Positions 17,941 through 27,630 are shown, counted from the stretch's first letter. The stretch: DNA of 64,000 bases from Paraburkholderia lycopersici (GCF_900096975.1 NZ_FMYQ01000002.1:248001-312000); one strand, 5' to 3'. Notes: generated by a model from the letters alone, not told the origin. Translations and numbers: made by a program.

Positions 17941-18150
17941 CGAAAAAATTCAGCAGATCTTCGCTCACTGGCGCCGGCTGTTTCTCTGGCAGATCGTACT
18001 TCGGTGGGCGATTGTCACGCCAGTCTCGCCTTCTTCTTTTCCGCCCGGGACGTAGTAAAGCCGCGTGCCTTCAATGGTCGCGAAATGATGCGCGAAGCTC
18101 GGGAGGACCAGGTCGGGACCCCGGTCGACAGTGCAGGACGGCGTGCTCAT
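17941..18150 (-). pseudogene. Gutted alpha/beta-hydrolase gene
   Basis: The minus strand begins with a proper start: AGGAAC, 8 nt, then ATG at 18148-18150. The first ~37 codons are typical of an alpha/beta-hydrolase N-terminus (SFAHHFATIEGTRLYYVPGG). After that the frame diverges. A C-terminus-like piece (PVSEDLLNFFG) appears in another frame at about 17950-17980. More than 200 codons with the catalytic triad are gone, so this is an internally deleted remnant. It lies downstream of the TetR gene, which probably once controlled it. Confidence 0.6.
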
Positions 18151-18190
18151 GAAATGATGTTCCTGTGAAAAAATGGAAGCAGTCCAGTTT

Positions 18191-18208
18191 TAGAAGTAAT
18201 CGTTTCCA
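18191..18208 (-). promoter_or_regulatory. Candidate TetR operator before the hydrolase remnant
   Basis: Read on the minus strand, TGGAAACGATTACTTCTA is an imperfect inverted repeat. It closely resembles the palindrome at 18849-18867 upstream of the TetR coding region: both share GGAAA(A)CGAT-N2-TTC. Two like sites around one TetR gene suggest its operators. Confidence 0.4.
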
Positions 18209-18225
18209 AAATAGACAAAAGAATT

Positions 18226-18846
18226 TCAATCGAGCAGACGCATCGCTTCATCGGCGGTGGCCAGCATGTGGCGCAGCGTGCGCCCGGATTTGCCTATCAG
18301 ACAAAAGCCGTGGAGCAAGGCCAGCAGGCTGCGCGCCATGGCCGGCACGTGGATTTCCGGTGCGATCGAGCCGTCTTTCTGCCCTTGCTGAAGCAGTTCG
18401 CGCAGCATGTCTTCGGTGTGCCGCATAGTGGATTCGATGCGCGCGGCGATTTCGTCGTCGAAGGTCGCGAGCGCCGTTGCGCTCGAAACGACGAGACATC
18501 CGCGCCGTCCCTCGGCGCCATGGGACGATTCGGCGTAAAAGTGCAGGACGGCACGGATCTTCTCGCGTGCGTTGGTGTGTTTGCCAAGACGGTGCCGCAA
18601 GTCGTCATTGCGCACGCTGACGTAATGATCGAATGCTGCGAGGAATACGCCGCGCTTGTCGCCGAACGCTTTGTAGAGGCTGCCCGCGGTCAGGCCGGTC
18701 GCGGCGCCGAGATCGCCCACCGATGTGGCGTGGTAGCCGCGTTCGCGGAATACGCGCACGGCGCCGCCGACGACGGTTTCCATGTCGAACTCGCGAGGGC
18801 GGCCGGGGCTGCGGGCCAGGGTGCGGGATTTGTGGTCGGATGCCAT
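18226..18846 (-). CDS. TetR/AcrR-family transcriptional regulator
   Basis: 206 residues from the ATG at 18844-18846. The N-terminal DNA-binding domain has GRPREFDMETVVGGAVRVF, then the helix-turn-helix SVGDLGAATGLTAGSLYKAFGDKRGVF. The C-terminal ligand/dimer domain is of the TetR_C type (CLVVSSATALATFDDEIAARI). These repressors normally control an adjacent enzyme or efflux gene; here the adjacent gene is the destroyed alpha/beta-hydrolase. In-frame ATGs at 18876 and 18897 exist, but using them would put the palindrome at 18849-18867 inside the gene. Confidence 0.88.
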   Translation of the reverse strand: MASDHKSRTLARSPGRPREFDMETVVGGAVRVFRERGYHATSVGDLGAATGLTAGSLYKAFGDKRGVFLAAFDHYVSVRNDDLRHRLGKHTNAREKIRAVLHFYAESSHGAEGRRGCLVVSSATALATFDDEIAARIESTMRHTEDMLRELLQQGQKDGSIAPEIHVPAMARSLLALLHGFCLIGKSGRTLRHMLATADEAMRLLD

Positions 18847-18848
18847 TG

Positions 18849-18867
18849 AGGAAATGATCGTTTTCCT
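18849..18867 (-). promoter_or_regulatory. Candidate TetR autoregulatory operator
   Basis: AGGAAA / TTTCCT arms separated by 7 bp lie immediately before the TetR start. A related sequence occurs at 18191-18208. Autoregulation by the TetR protein is the simplest reading. Confidence 0.4.
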
Positions 18868-18893
18868 GATCAACATGGCGGCGCCAAAACCCC

Positions 18894-20954
18894 TCACTCG
18901 ACATTTTCTCCCCGTCCCTTATGCTGCGCCGCCAAACGCTCCTGATGCGCAGGCGGCACCGGATCATAATGGCTTAACTGAATGCTGTAATTCCCATGTC
19001 CGCCCGCAAGCGAATTCAGCCGGGACTGGTAGTCGTTCAATTCGGCAAGCGGCACTTTCCCCGCAATGACCATGGCCTGCCCGCCCATCGTGCGCGTCCC
19101 ATGCACCTGCCCGCGCCGCGCGGAGAGATCGCCGATGATGTCGCCCATCGCCGCTTCGGGCGTCATCACCTCGATATCGACGATGGGTTCGAGCACGATG
19201 GGCTGCGCCTTGAGCACCGCGTCGATAAACGCCTTGCGCCCCGCAGTAACGAACGCCACTTCCTTCGAATCGACCGGATGGCTCTTGCCGTCGAACACCG
19301 TCACCCGCACGTCCTGCATTGGAAAGCCCGCGAGCGGTCCGTTGTCGACCACCTGCAAGATGCCCTTTTCGACGGCCGGCATGAACTGCGAGGGAATCGC
19401 ACCGCCCTTCACCGCGTCCACAAATTCGAAGCCGGCGCCGCGCGGCAACGGTTCCACCCGCAGCATGACTTCGCCGAACTGGCCCGCGCCGCCCGTTTGC
19501 TTCTTGTGGCGGCAATGCCCCTCGGCCTTGCCGCCGATGGTCTCGCGCCACGCGATCGTCGGCGGCCGCGTCACGACTTCGAGTTTGTACTGATCGGTTA
19601 GCCGCTCGAGCATGTAGCGCAAATGCAGTTCGCCCAGCCCGCGCACGACGGTCTCGTTGGTGCCCTCCGGATGTTCGATTTGCAGGCACGGGTCTTCGGC
19701 TGCGAGCTTTTGCAGCACTTCCCACACGCGCTGCTCGTTGCCGGGCCGCGCCGGCTCGATCGCGAGGCCGTAAATCGGATTGGGAAACGCAGGGGGAGCG
19801 AGGTGGATGTTGCCGTCTTCGGGCGCGTCGTGCAGCACGGCATCGAAGCCGATGTCGTCGGCCTTCGCCACCGCGCAGATGTTGCCGGGTCCCGCGCGCT
19901 GGACCTCGGTATGTTCCTTGCCCTGCAGCATCAGCAGATGCGCCACCTTGAACGGCTGGCGCGCAGTGCCGATATAGAGCTGGCTGTCGCGCGTGACGGT
20001 GCCCTGATGAATGCGAAACACGGCCACCTTGCCGATATACGGGTCCATCACGATCTTGAAGACGTGCGCGAGCACGTGCTTCGCGGCGTCCGGTTCGGCG
20101 CGCATGGGCTCGACCTTGCCTTCGGCCTCGCGGTAGAACATCGGCGGATTGCCTTCGGTCACGTTAGGCAAGAGCCGCACGAAAACGTCGAGCAGTTGTG
20201 CAATGCCGGCCTCCGTCGTCGTGGACGTGAAGCACACCGGCACGAGATGCCCTTCGCGTAACGCACGTTCGAAGGGCTCGTGCAACTGCTCGGGGCGGAT
20301 CGCCTGGCCTTGCTCGAGGTACAGCTCCATCAACTCGGGATCGAGCTCGATCACCTGATCGATGAGCGCATTGTGCGCTGCTTCCACGGAATGAAAGTCG
20401 GCCTCGCCGGCGGGATTGAAGAAACAGTCCACTACTTCGCGCCCGCCCTGTGCGGGCAGATTGATCGGCAGGCACGTCTTGCCGAAGGTCTCCTGAATCT
20501 GCGCGAGCAGTCCCGGCAAATCGACCTTTTCCGCGTCGATGCCGTTCACGACGATCATCCGGCAGAGCTTGCGCTGCTGCGCGTACGCCATCATGCGGGT
20601 GGTCGTCATCTCGATGCCGGTGCGCGCGTTGACGACGATGGCCGCCGTTTCCACCGCGGGCAGCGCGCTGATCGACATGCCGGCGAAGTCCGGATAGCCC
20701 GGCGTGTCGAGCAGGTAGATGCGCGTGTCCTGATGGTGGAAATGGGCAACGGCGGAATTGAGGGAGTGGTGGTACTTGCGTTCGAGGGGATCGAAATCGC
20801 AGAGGGCGGTGCCGCGACTGACGCTGCCTGGCGCGTGCAGCGCGCCGCCCTGGTGCAGGAGCGCTTCGGCAAGCGAGGTCTTGCCGCAGCCGGCATGGCC
20901 GACCAGAGCGATCGTGCGGATGGCTTCGGGACTGTAATCCATTTGGCGATCCAT
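18894..20954 (-). CDS. EF-G-like translational GTPase (fusA paralogue)
   Basis: 686 residues, slightly shorter than canonical EF-G (~700). The GTPase domain has a P-loop GHAGCGKT (19-26) and DTPG (83-86). The fourth motif reads NGID (137-140) instead of NKMD, and no classical RGITI switch-I sequence is seen. Domain II, domain IV (GGAGQFGEVMLRVEP, a conserved EF-G element) and domain V (EPIVDIEVMTPEAAMGDIIGDLSARRG) are recognisable. It belongs with the accessory EF-G/EF-G2-like proteins that coexist with a housekeeping fusA in the str operon. Whether it translocates, recycles ribosomes or does something else is not clear. It is followed on the same strand by the TetR gene. Confidence 0.85.
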   Translation of the reverse strand: MDRQMDYSPEAIRTIALVGHAGCGKTSLAEALLHQGGALHAPGSVSRGTALCDFDPLERKYHHSLNSAVAHFHHQDTRIYLLDTPGYPDFAGMSISALPAVETAAIVVNARTGIEMTTTRMMAYAQQRKLCRMIVVNGIDAEKVDLPGLLAQIQETFGKTCLPINLPAQGGREVVDCFFNPAGEADFHSVEAAHNALIDQVIELDPELMELYLEQGQAIRPEQLHEPFERALREGHLVPVCFTSTTTEAGIAQLLDVFVRLLPNVTEGNPPMFYREAEGKVEPMRAEPDAAKHVLAHVFKIVMDPYIGKVAVFRIHQGTVTRDSQLYIGTARQPFKVAHLLMLQGKEHTEVQRAGPGNICAVAKADDIGFDAVLHDAPEDGNIHLAPPAFPNPIYGLAIEPARPGNEQRVWEVLQKLAAEDPCLQIEHPEGTNETVVRGLGELHLRYMLERLTDQYKLEVVTRPPTIAWRETIGGKAEGHCRHKKQTGGAGQFGEVMLRVEPLPRGAGFEFVDAVKGGAIPSQFMPAVEKGILQVVDNGPLAGFPMQDVRVTVFDGKSHPVDSKEVAFVTAGRKAFIDAVLKAQPIVLEPIVDIEVMTPEAAMGDIIGDLSARRGQVHGTRTMGGQAMVIAGKVPLAELNDYQSRLNSLAGGHGNYSIQLSHYDPVPPAHQERLAAQHKGRGENVE

Positions 20955-21120
20955 TGGTGTACAGGTTCATCCAGTGTGATCCACAATCATTCCTTGATTT
21001 CACTGTAGGATCAATGGGTTGTCAACATGATTGGCCCGACTGGAGCCATTTCTATCCAACTGCTGCCAGGCGGCTGGTGGGCTAGATGGCGGGGCAAGGT
21101 CCTTGGGGAAATACCCTATG

Positions 21121-22286
21121 CCAATGCTTGCCGACCGCGCGCTGCACAAACTGAAACCCGGCGACAGGCCGCTCACCGATAGTCAGGTGCCCGGACTGAT
21201 GATCCGGCCCACTTACCATCGTCGGTAGTGGGCGCTGCGCTACGTGAGTCCTGCGACGCGGAAGCGCTGTGAAATGGGATTGGGGGTGTACCCGTCCACG
21301 TCGTTGCGCGATGCTCGAGCGCGCTGGAGATGCGCCGCCAGCTCGGCGACGGCCACGACCCCCTCCAGGAGCGTAGACGCGAGCAGATGGTCATCGAGCG
21401 GGATGCGAAGGTGCCCACGTTCTTGCAGCCCGCCGGGAAAAACACACGAGAAGGCAAAGAATGGTGGAAGCATGCCGACGGCAGAAATGCGCGGTGCTGG
21501 CTCCGTAGCGTAAAAGCGCACCTCGTGCCGCTGCTGGAACGTCGCGTCGATACCCTCAGGCCGCGCGACTTTTCCGATGCGCTTGCGTCTGCCTGGATCG
21601 GGCGCCCGCGTGTTGCGGATAATGTCTTTCAGCGTGCTGGTGCGATCATGGAATGGGCTTCCGCTGCGTACCCGGAGTACGTGGCTTGTAATCCGGTTCC
21701 AGGCGCGCGCCTTGCACGCATCGAACCGCACGAGGTTATGCGCGCGTGCACGTTCGTGCTGCTGCGCACGGCGGTTCGCCCGGCCGAGGCGCGCCGCATG
21801 GAGTGGAATGAGCTTGATCTTTGATCGGGCGCCGTGGCTGATCCCGGCAGAGCGAATGAAAGGCGGGGCGAACACGATGTGCCGCTCGTCCCCGGGGTGG
21901 TGAGCCTGCTGCGTGTGATATGCGAAATTCAAACGCACGATCGGTACGTTATCCTGAACGTAACCAATATTGGGCCGGTTTCCGATGTCGATCTGCAGAC
22001 GTTCTTTCGGGAAACGGGCCTTGTGCCTGATACCCCGGGCCGCACGCCTGTGCCGCATGGATGGCGTGCGTGCTTTCGCGATTGGGTCGAGGCCAAAGGC
22101 CATGATCCCGGACTTGGCGAGCGCCAACTTGCGCACCAGCCATGCTGAGAGAGGGCAGTGGCATATCAACTGGATACGATGTTCGAGCGCCGCGCGCTTC
22201 TCATGGGCGCATGGACGAGCATCGAGGCCGGTATGGCGGCCGACAGGATAGTCAGCTCCGTATCGTGGGTTTCGCTCGCGCACTGA
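21121..22286 (+). pseudogene. Tyrosine-type integrase pseudogene
   Basis: Fragments in changing frames follow the order of a P4-type phage integrase: MPMLADRALHKLKPGDRPLTD at the N-terminus, then LRYVSPATRKRCEMGLGVYP, then an SAM-like core (HLVPLLERRVDTLRPRDFSDAL), the catalytic Arg region (LLRTAVRPAEARRMEWNEL), the HxxR box as HGWRACFRDW, and near the end AVAYQLDTMFERRALLMGAW. At least four frameshifts (near 21228, 21335, 21824 and 22140) separate them. No functional recombinase can be made. It marks the left part of a decayed integrative element, 21.1-27.7 kb. Confidence 0.85.
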
Positions 22287-22721
22287 CCGCTCCTTGTCAT
22301 TGCTCAGCCCGTATGTCTGATGGCGGCGGCGGCGCGGGCGACACGACGACGGCGTACGCCATGTCGAGTTCTATCTCCAGCTTTAGCTCGCGCACGCAAC
22401 TGGACTGCAGCGCTCCCCACCGAGCGCTCCCGTGTGGCTGCACGTCATGTACACGGGTATGGGCGGTAACGTTGTGTTTTCCACTTCGAGCGACGGAGAG
22501 ACTTGGGTCCAGGAGTACAGCGTGGCGGCGCCGGTGCTTGGCGCTCTGTCGCGGTGCGGCCTGCGGGCTGACGCAAACAACCGGGGCGGCCTGGGTACCG
22601 CCAACCAGGGCGTCGCGCTGACCGGCTTCCATTGCGCGCGCGGTTAAGGGAGGCAGTGTATATTGCCGCTTCGGCCGCGCCGGATCGGCCTTCCAATAAT
22701 CGATAGATACGGGGCTGAGAC
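22287..22721. other. Unassigned stretch with gene debris
   Basis: No intact gene is visible between the integrase remnant and the acyltransferase. Two plus-strand fragments in different frames, starting SDGGGGAGDTTTAYAMSSS near 22313 and MYTGMGGNVVFSTSSDGETW near 22447, look like pieces of one broken gene. The second resembles an Asp-box/BNR-type repeat, but the similarity is too short to name. Confidence 0.4.
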
Positions 22722-23780
22722 ATGCAGGATCGAGTGGAGCGGTTCGCGACACTGGACGGAATACGCGCGGTGGCGTGCTTTCTTGTCGTGGCACATCATG
22801 CGCCGGACCTCTTCCCGTGGGTTCCGTATCCGGGCAATGCCTACCTTGCCGTCGATCTATTCTTTTGCCTGAGCGGTTTCGTGATCGCCCGAACCTACGG
22901 CGCGCAGTTGCGCAATGGCGAACTGTCGCCGGGGCGCTTTTTGCTGAACAGAGCGATCCGGTTTTATCCGCTGTATATCTTGGGGCTCGCGCCTGGAATT
23001 CCGCGATTTCTTGCGGCGTGGCATGGCACGGCTCCGGGGGCGCTTGTTGCCTTCGTTCTTTCGCCCGAGATTCTTTATTTGCCGACGTTAGGCTTGCGGG
23101 ATGCATTTGTGTTAGATACCCCGGCCTGGTCGCTTTCCGCCGAGTTGCTGGTGAATGGTGTCTACGCGCGATTCGCATTTCGGTCACCGTTTGTTTGGCG
23201 GCTGCTGACGGCTATTTCGTTGTTTGCGGTCGTGGCGCACGCCGCCATTACGGGCGATGCTGATGCCGGCTGGAGCAGCGCGACCATACCGGTAGGATGG
23301 GCACGCGCCGCGCTGATGTTCTCGCTCGGGACCGTCGCGCAGCGATACGTGCGGATACATGCTGTACCAGGCAACGCAATCGCAGCGGCAGTTCTCGCTG
23401 TCGCTGCGATTGCACTGGCAGCACCTCATGCTTCGGCGTTTGCCGCGATCGCCGTGACGGTTATTGCATCTCCAGTCGCAATTTATCTCGGCGCGCGTGT
23501 CGAACCGACTGGTGTCCTGCGGACTATTCTGAAACTGGGCGGCCGGCTGTCATATGGGGTGTATATCCTGCATTTGCCCTTGATCGAATTGATCCGCATC
23601 CGCCTTCCTTTGGCGAGCCTTACGCGGACATCTGCGGAAGCTCTTGGGTTAGCGTTTATCGTGGTGCTATGCGCGGCCGTTTGGCTGCTGGAGCGCTACT
23701 ACGTCCCTCCCGCGCACAGGCTGCTGCGTGGCGCCGTTGATTACCTGGCACGGCGGCCAAGGCCTGCATCGTTTGGGTAG
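22722..23780 (+). CDS. Acyltransferase 3 (OafA/YrhL type) membrane protein
   Basis: 352 residues, about ten membrane segments. The N-terminal family signature is complete: RFATLDGIRAVACFLVVAHH, then AVDLFFCLSGFVIARTY and RFLLNRAIRFYPLYI. The C-terminus carries GRLSYGVYILHLPLIELIR. Such proteins transfer acyl groups, often acetyl, onto lipopolysaccharide, exopolysaccharide or peptidoglycan from the membrane. It lies in the mobile island together with a glycosyltransferase and a surface lipoprotein, so cell-surface modification is the likely role. It is intact in contrast to its neighbours. Confidence 0.9.
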   Translation: MQDRVERFATLDGIRAVACFLVVAHHAPDLFPWVPYPGNAYLAVDLFFCLSGFVIARTYGAQLRNGELSPGRFLLNRAIRFYPLYILGLAPGIPRFLAAWHGTAPGALVAFVLSPEILYLPTLGLRDAFVLDTPAWSLSAELLVNGVYARFAFRSPFVWRLLTAISLFAVVAHAAITGDADAGWSSATIPVGWARAALMFSLGTVAQRYVRIHAVPGNAIAAAVLAVAAIALAAPHASAFAAIAVTVIASPVAIYLGARVEPTGVLRTILKLGGRLSYGVYILHLPLIELIRIRLPLASLTRTSAEALGLAFIVVLCAAVWLLERYYVPPAHRLLRGAVDYLARRPRPASFG

Positions 23781-23817
23781 ACGACGTGCCGGTCTGAAAA
23801 TCCGCATCACCACAGAT

Positions 23818-23838
23818 AGCCGCCTCCGGGCGGTTTTT
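23818..23838 (+). terminator. Intrinsic terminator after the acyltransferase
   Basis: GCCGCC-TCC-GGGCGG hairpin followed by a T-run, just downstream of the acyltransferase stop. Confidence 0.75.
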
Positions 23839-23843
23839 TATTT

Positions 23844-23869
23844 GGCCGCTATTGCGCGGCTTTTTTTTC
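23844..23869 (+). terminator. Second intrinsic terminator in tandem
   Basis: GGCCGC / GCGGC stem around a short TATT-type loop, then eight Ts. It follows the first terminator by a few bases, giving a strong double stop. Confidence 0.7.
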
Positions 23870-23879
23870 ATTTACGGTG

Positions 23880-24377
23880 GAGTGGATGCGCGTTAGGCCT
23901 GCCGTGGACGAAAGTGCAGGTGTCGCGCGGCCGGTGTTCAGCGTCGACGGGCATTCTCCGGAGAATGGCGCACGACGTATACGACACTGTTCGTGCCCGC
24001 CGCGCAGATCGGTACGCGGCAAATGTTCGAGCCGCTGCAGGGTGTGAATCTGGCATACTACGAGCGCTTCAGCGCGACGCTAGCCGGGCTGGTGATCGTG
24101 TGGGAACGGGGCGGACTGCCGGTTCGACTATCCACGCCTCGATCCGCGCTGGATTCACCGACCTGGCGAGATGCTGCATTTTCTCGAGCAGGACTGCCGC
24201 GTCATTGACACATCGGCGTGGCCGGATGGCCTCGACCTCGACGACCATAGTTTGAATTTCGGTTATTCGATGGCTGGATGCATGGGTGGAAACGGAGGGG
24301 CGGTCTACCGTTTAAATGAAGGCATGCAGGGCGAGTATGTGTCAATTGCATGTCACGACGTGAAGCGGAAGATGTGA
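23880..24377 (+). pseudogene. Frameshifted gene of unknown family
   Basis: Three plus-strand reading frames carry natural-looking protein in series: ARPVFSVDG near 23925; EWRTTYTTLFVPAAQIGTRQ continuing to VWERGGLPVRL (about 23952-24125); and FDYPRLDPRWIHRPGEMLHF to the stop at 24377, with LDLDDHSLNFGYSMAGCMGG in between. Joining them needs frame changes near 23945 and 24120. I do not recognise the family. The intact ending and good codon composition suggest recent loss. Confidence 0.45.
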
Positions 24378-24631
24378 TTCGTCACAGCATTGAGCGTACA
24401 AAAAGCGGTCGATGGTCACGTGCGTCAAGTCTCTTATGCCCCAAAATTTAAAAAAGGTTGGGGCGCTCCGTTGGGTATCTGACTGGAATTTCGGCGCTCC
24501 GGGGCGATGTGGCCTGTGATTTCAGGAAGTCGGTACTCCATTGCTCCCGCGTTGTCGGTTCGAAGGCTTATTGCGCGCGAACGATTCTGGTGTCCTAAGC
24601 ATTTATTAATCAATGCCACTGTGGAAAAGAA

Positions 24632-26008
24632 ATGAAAAAGAAAATCTCAGCCGTTTTGATTCCAATTGCCGTCACGTCGTTGTTTGCCGGATGTGGAGGC
24701 GGTTCGGGGGGCGGGTCGGGTAGCATCGCGCCAGCAACAATCAACGGGGTGGCCGCAACTGGCGCGCCTATTGCGAATGCGGAGGTTTCGTTAAAATGCG
24801 CCTCCGGAGACGCGTCGGCGACGACGTCGACCGGCGGCGCGTGGTCGGTTAGCACTTCGGGTCTTGTCTTGCCGTGTGTTATGAGAGTGCCGACGTCTAC
24901 CGGGCAGATTCTGCATTCCTATGTCACGGGGCCTGGCACGACAGACATTACACCGTTTACGGAACTCGTTACGGCGGCTCTCGCTGGCAGTACTGACACG
25001 GAAGCCTTCTTTAATACGTTCTCGGCAGCAACGGCAAGTGCGGCGAGCTCGCAGCTTCCATCGGCTTTGGCCAGTACGCGACAACTGCTCGCAAGCATCG
25101 GCATCGACACCAGTTCGCTGAATCTGATGAATCAGTCGTTTGAGCCGGCTTCGGGGAATGTGTACGACGATGCATTGGAGCTGTTGCGGACACAACTTTC
25201 TAACAATTCGACGAATCTTGGCGCTCTGGCGCAGCGGCTCGTAGTGGGCACCGTCGGGGCGACGGGTGCGACGGGGCCCGCAGGCGCCACGGGCGCGACC
25301 GGAGCTACTGGAGCAACAGGCTCTACCGGACCGCAAGGCACGACTGGGGCAACGGGTGCCACGGGAGCTACTGGCCCACAAGGCGCGACGGGCGCGCAAG
25401 GTACTCCTGGAAGCAATGGAGGGGCAGGCGTGCAGGGAGCGACGGGGGCTGCTGGTCCGACGGGTGCGACTGGACCACAGGGCGCCACCGGGGCGACGGG
25501 ACCTGCTGGTTCGACGGGTGCTACCGGAGCGACAGGGTCTGCTGGTTCGACGGGTGCGACTGGACCACAGGGTGCTACCGGCGCGACAGGGTTGCAGGGA
25601 ACACAGGGGGCGACGGGAAGCACCGGCGCCACCGGACCGCAAGGAGCGGCGGGGGCCACAGGAGTGACGGGGCCCACAGGAGCGACCGGTTCTCAAGGCG
25701 CCACTGGAGCGACGGGTCCCGCCGGAACAGTTTCCGGGCTCGGAACTCCCGGGAGCGCCTCAACGTCGACCGGCGCGCAATGCACGCTCGGTACGGTATG
25801 GTTGACTGCGGCTCACTATAGTCCAGGGCTTCCGGCTAACGGACAGCTATTGCTGATTGCAGATTACACGCAGTTGTTCTCGCTACTTGGCACTACCTAT
25901 GGCGGGGACGGCGTCACCACGTTCGGTCTGCCAAATCTTTCTTCGGTGACGCCGAATGGCCTCACCTACATGATTTGCGTCTCTGGTGTATACCCATCTC
26001 CTGGTTGA
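24632..26008 (+). CDS. Collagen-like lipoprotein with phage tail-collar C-terminus
   Basis: 458 residues. A signal peptide ends in lipobox FAGC (Cys21), followed by Gly/Ser. Residues ~35-205 form a globular head resembling a carboxypeptidase-regulatory-like repeat at first ([16 protein letters not shown]). Fifty-four uninterrupted G-X-Y triplets follow (25247-25732), mostly GAT, GPQ, GPA and GST, a bacterial collagen triple helix rich in Thr. The last ~80 residues match the tail-collar/microcystin-dependent family ([35 protein letters not shown]). A trimeric surface stalk is predicted. Thr in the Y position suggests glycosylation, and a glycosyltransferase lies next door. Low-GC start region and mobile-island setting suggest acquisition. 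Confidence 0.85.
   Translation: MKKKISAVLIPIAVTSLFAGCGGGSGGGSGSIAPATINGVAATGAPIANAEVSLKCASGDASATTSTGGAWSVSTSGLVLPCVMRVPTSTGQILHSYVTGPGTTDITPFTELVTAALAGSTDTEAFFNTFSAATASAASSQLPSALASTRQLLASIGIDTSSLNLMNQSFEPASGNVYDDALELLRTQLSNNSTNLGALAQRLVVGTVGATGATGPAGATGATGATGATGSTGPQGTTGATGATGATGPQGATGAQGTPGSNGGAGVQGATGAAGPTGATGPQGATGATGPAGSTGATGATGSAGSTGATGPQGATGATGLQGTQGATGSTGATGPQGAAGATGVTGPTGATGSQGATGATGPAGTVSGLGTPGSASTSTGAQCTLGTVWLTAAHYSPGLPANGQLLLIADYTQLFSLLGTTYGGDGVTTFGLPNLSSVTPNGLTYMICVSGVYPSPG
25247..25732 (+). repeat. Collagen-like G-X-Y coding repeat
   Basis: 486 bp encode 54 consecutive Gly-X-Y triplets without a break. The underlying 9-bp unit is degenerate (GGN-GCN-ACN dominates), so slippage or recombination could change its length between strains. 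Confidence 0.9.
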
Positions 26009-26036
26009 TGACCCGATGCATTTGAGCAACAGCGGC

Positions 26037-27104
26037 CTACAGTCCGAAGTAGGCCCTGTTCGACTCCACGCGTGCTGCTTCCTGGGGCGGGTAAAGCCGC
26101 TCGACGAGGAGGCGCTTCAGTGCGGCCCGGCCTTCATCTACCGCACCTGCATACCACGCGCTTACGGACAGTTCGTCCAGAGCCTTCCAGCGGTAAATCG
26201 ATTCGTCAACGAAGAGGGTGTCTTGAGGGCGCGTCAGTGACGCCGCCCGGGCTGCGAACAGATGCGCTAAGGCAAATTCACCGCGCAAGCGGTGGTAGCG
26301 AGCGAGGTCGTGCAGGGGTTCGGCACGCGTCGGGCGGGCCTGAAAGGCGCTCAAATATGCGTCGACCACTTCGTTTCGCGGTGCGCCCAGTGCATCGGTC
26401 AGCGAGGCCGCCTGGTAGAGGCTGTACCAACATTCTTCGTCCCAGCCACCCATTGCGTGCCGTTCGCGGTATGTACGGACGCTGTCCGTAATTCGACCGG
26501 CGTCGCGATAGCTCTGGGCAAGGTAGAAACGATAACGCGCGTTTGCTGGCTCGTCGCGGACAGCGCGCTCCAGAACTTCAATGTCACGCTCGTAGGTATG
26601 CGTATCGCGCGCGCGAGCCCCATCTCGGGAAACCACGATCGTGGCGTCCGGCAAATCCACCCACGCATGGTCACGGTCCTGGGTCAGGTATTCGTGCAAG
26701 ACGCCTTCCCAACGCCAGGGCTGCTTCGAAGCAACAAGTGCGTTACGCTGATAGGTCCATTCAACAAGCCTGCAACGGAACCGATAGCCATCAGCACTCA
26801 GGGCGGCCCATGAGTAGCCTTGTGGCAGCTCCAGCACCTCGTCGGCATCGATGAAAAGAAGATATTCGCCATGTGGCTTTGCAAGCGCCATGGCCTCATT
26901 GCGATTGTGCGCGAAATCACGCCACGGTCGCTCGTGCAATTCGCCGGGGACGTCCGCCATGCATTCACGGATAAGCGCCTGGGTGCCGTCGCTCGACCCC
27001 GTATCCACGATGACCCAATAGTCAATCCAGCTCTTGAGACTGGCGAGGCATCGCCCGATGACTGGCGCCTCGTTCTTGACAATCATGTTCAGGCAAATCT
27101 TCAT
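26037..27104 (-). CDS. Family 2 glycosyltransferase with TPR-like tail
   Basis: 355 residues from the ATG at 27102-27104. The GT-A domain occupies residues 1-~215: MKICLNMIVKNEAPVIGRC, then IVDTGSSDGTQ and the metal-binding FIDADEVLEL. The second half is helical with TPR-like repeats (ANARYRFYLAQSYRDAGR). This combination is common in soluble glycosyltransferases that modify surface proteins or glycans. It is convergent with the collagen-like lipoprotein gene (28-bp gap), which makes that Thr-rich protein a plausible acceptor. This substrate link is inference. A longer frame to 27197 is unlikely. Confidence 0.88.
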   Translation of the reverse strand: MKICLNMIVKNEAPVIGRCLASLKSWIDYWVIVDTGSSDGTQALIRECMADVPGELHERPWRDFAHNRNEAMALAKPHGEYLLFIDADEVLELPQGYSWAALSADGYRFRCRLVEWTYQRNALVASKQPWRWEGVLHEYLTQDRDHAWVDLPDATIVVSRDGARARDTHTYERDIEVLERAVRDEPANARYRFYLAQSYRDAGRITDSVRTYRERHAMGGWDEECWYSLYQAASLTDALGAPRNEVVDAYLSAFQARPTRAEPLHDLARYHRLRGEFALAHLFAARAASLTRPQDTLFVDESIYRWKALDELSVSAWYAGAVDEGRAALKRLLVERLYPPQEAARVESNRAYFGL

Positions 27105-27630
27105 TGAGCGCTTATCCGGACGCAAGAAGCATATTATGCATGCGGTGCCGACGACAATTTGTGGATCTGGCAATTGAGGATGGCGGCATCCAGGCACTGA
27201 TACCGGGGCGGGAGAAAGGCAACACTATCGCGACCAGGGGAGTGGTGGCGTTGGTCGCCGTGCCAGTGACCACATGAAAAGAGGTCGCCGCATAAAGAGG
27301 TCGTCGTCGCAGTCTGGAGGAGCGCGGCGGCTTGAAGGTATCCCCAAGCGCACGAGCCCCACCGTGGCGTCGGGATAGATGATGGGCTGATACTTACCGG
27401 GCGGCCTGTTCCAGTTCGGCGTGTCGTTGTTGGGCAAGCGCGGATCCCGATCAAGACCGAGCGGGACGACATAGCCAATGGCTGCGAGCGCACGCGCGTG
27501 CCGATCGCCCCCGGAAGTCTCCATTGCGGATAGCTGAATTCCACGATCTGCCTTTTCCAGAACGCCTGTCGCGTGATGGACATGGGAATGACAGTTTTTT
27601 TGCCAGCTTTTGATTTCCATGCCTTATAAT
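27105..27630. other. Region between the glycosyltransferase and the tRNA fragment
   Basis: No confident gene. On the minus strand two overlapping frames carry protein-like pieces (ITRQAFWKRQIVEFSYPQW, and LGLDRDPRLPNNDTPNWNRP at about 27400-27450). This suggests one small frameshifted gene, but no family is recognised. The minus-strand ORF running across the tRNA fragment is an artefact of that fragment. Confidence 0.35.
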
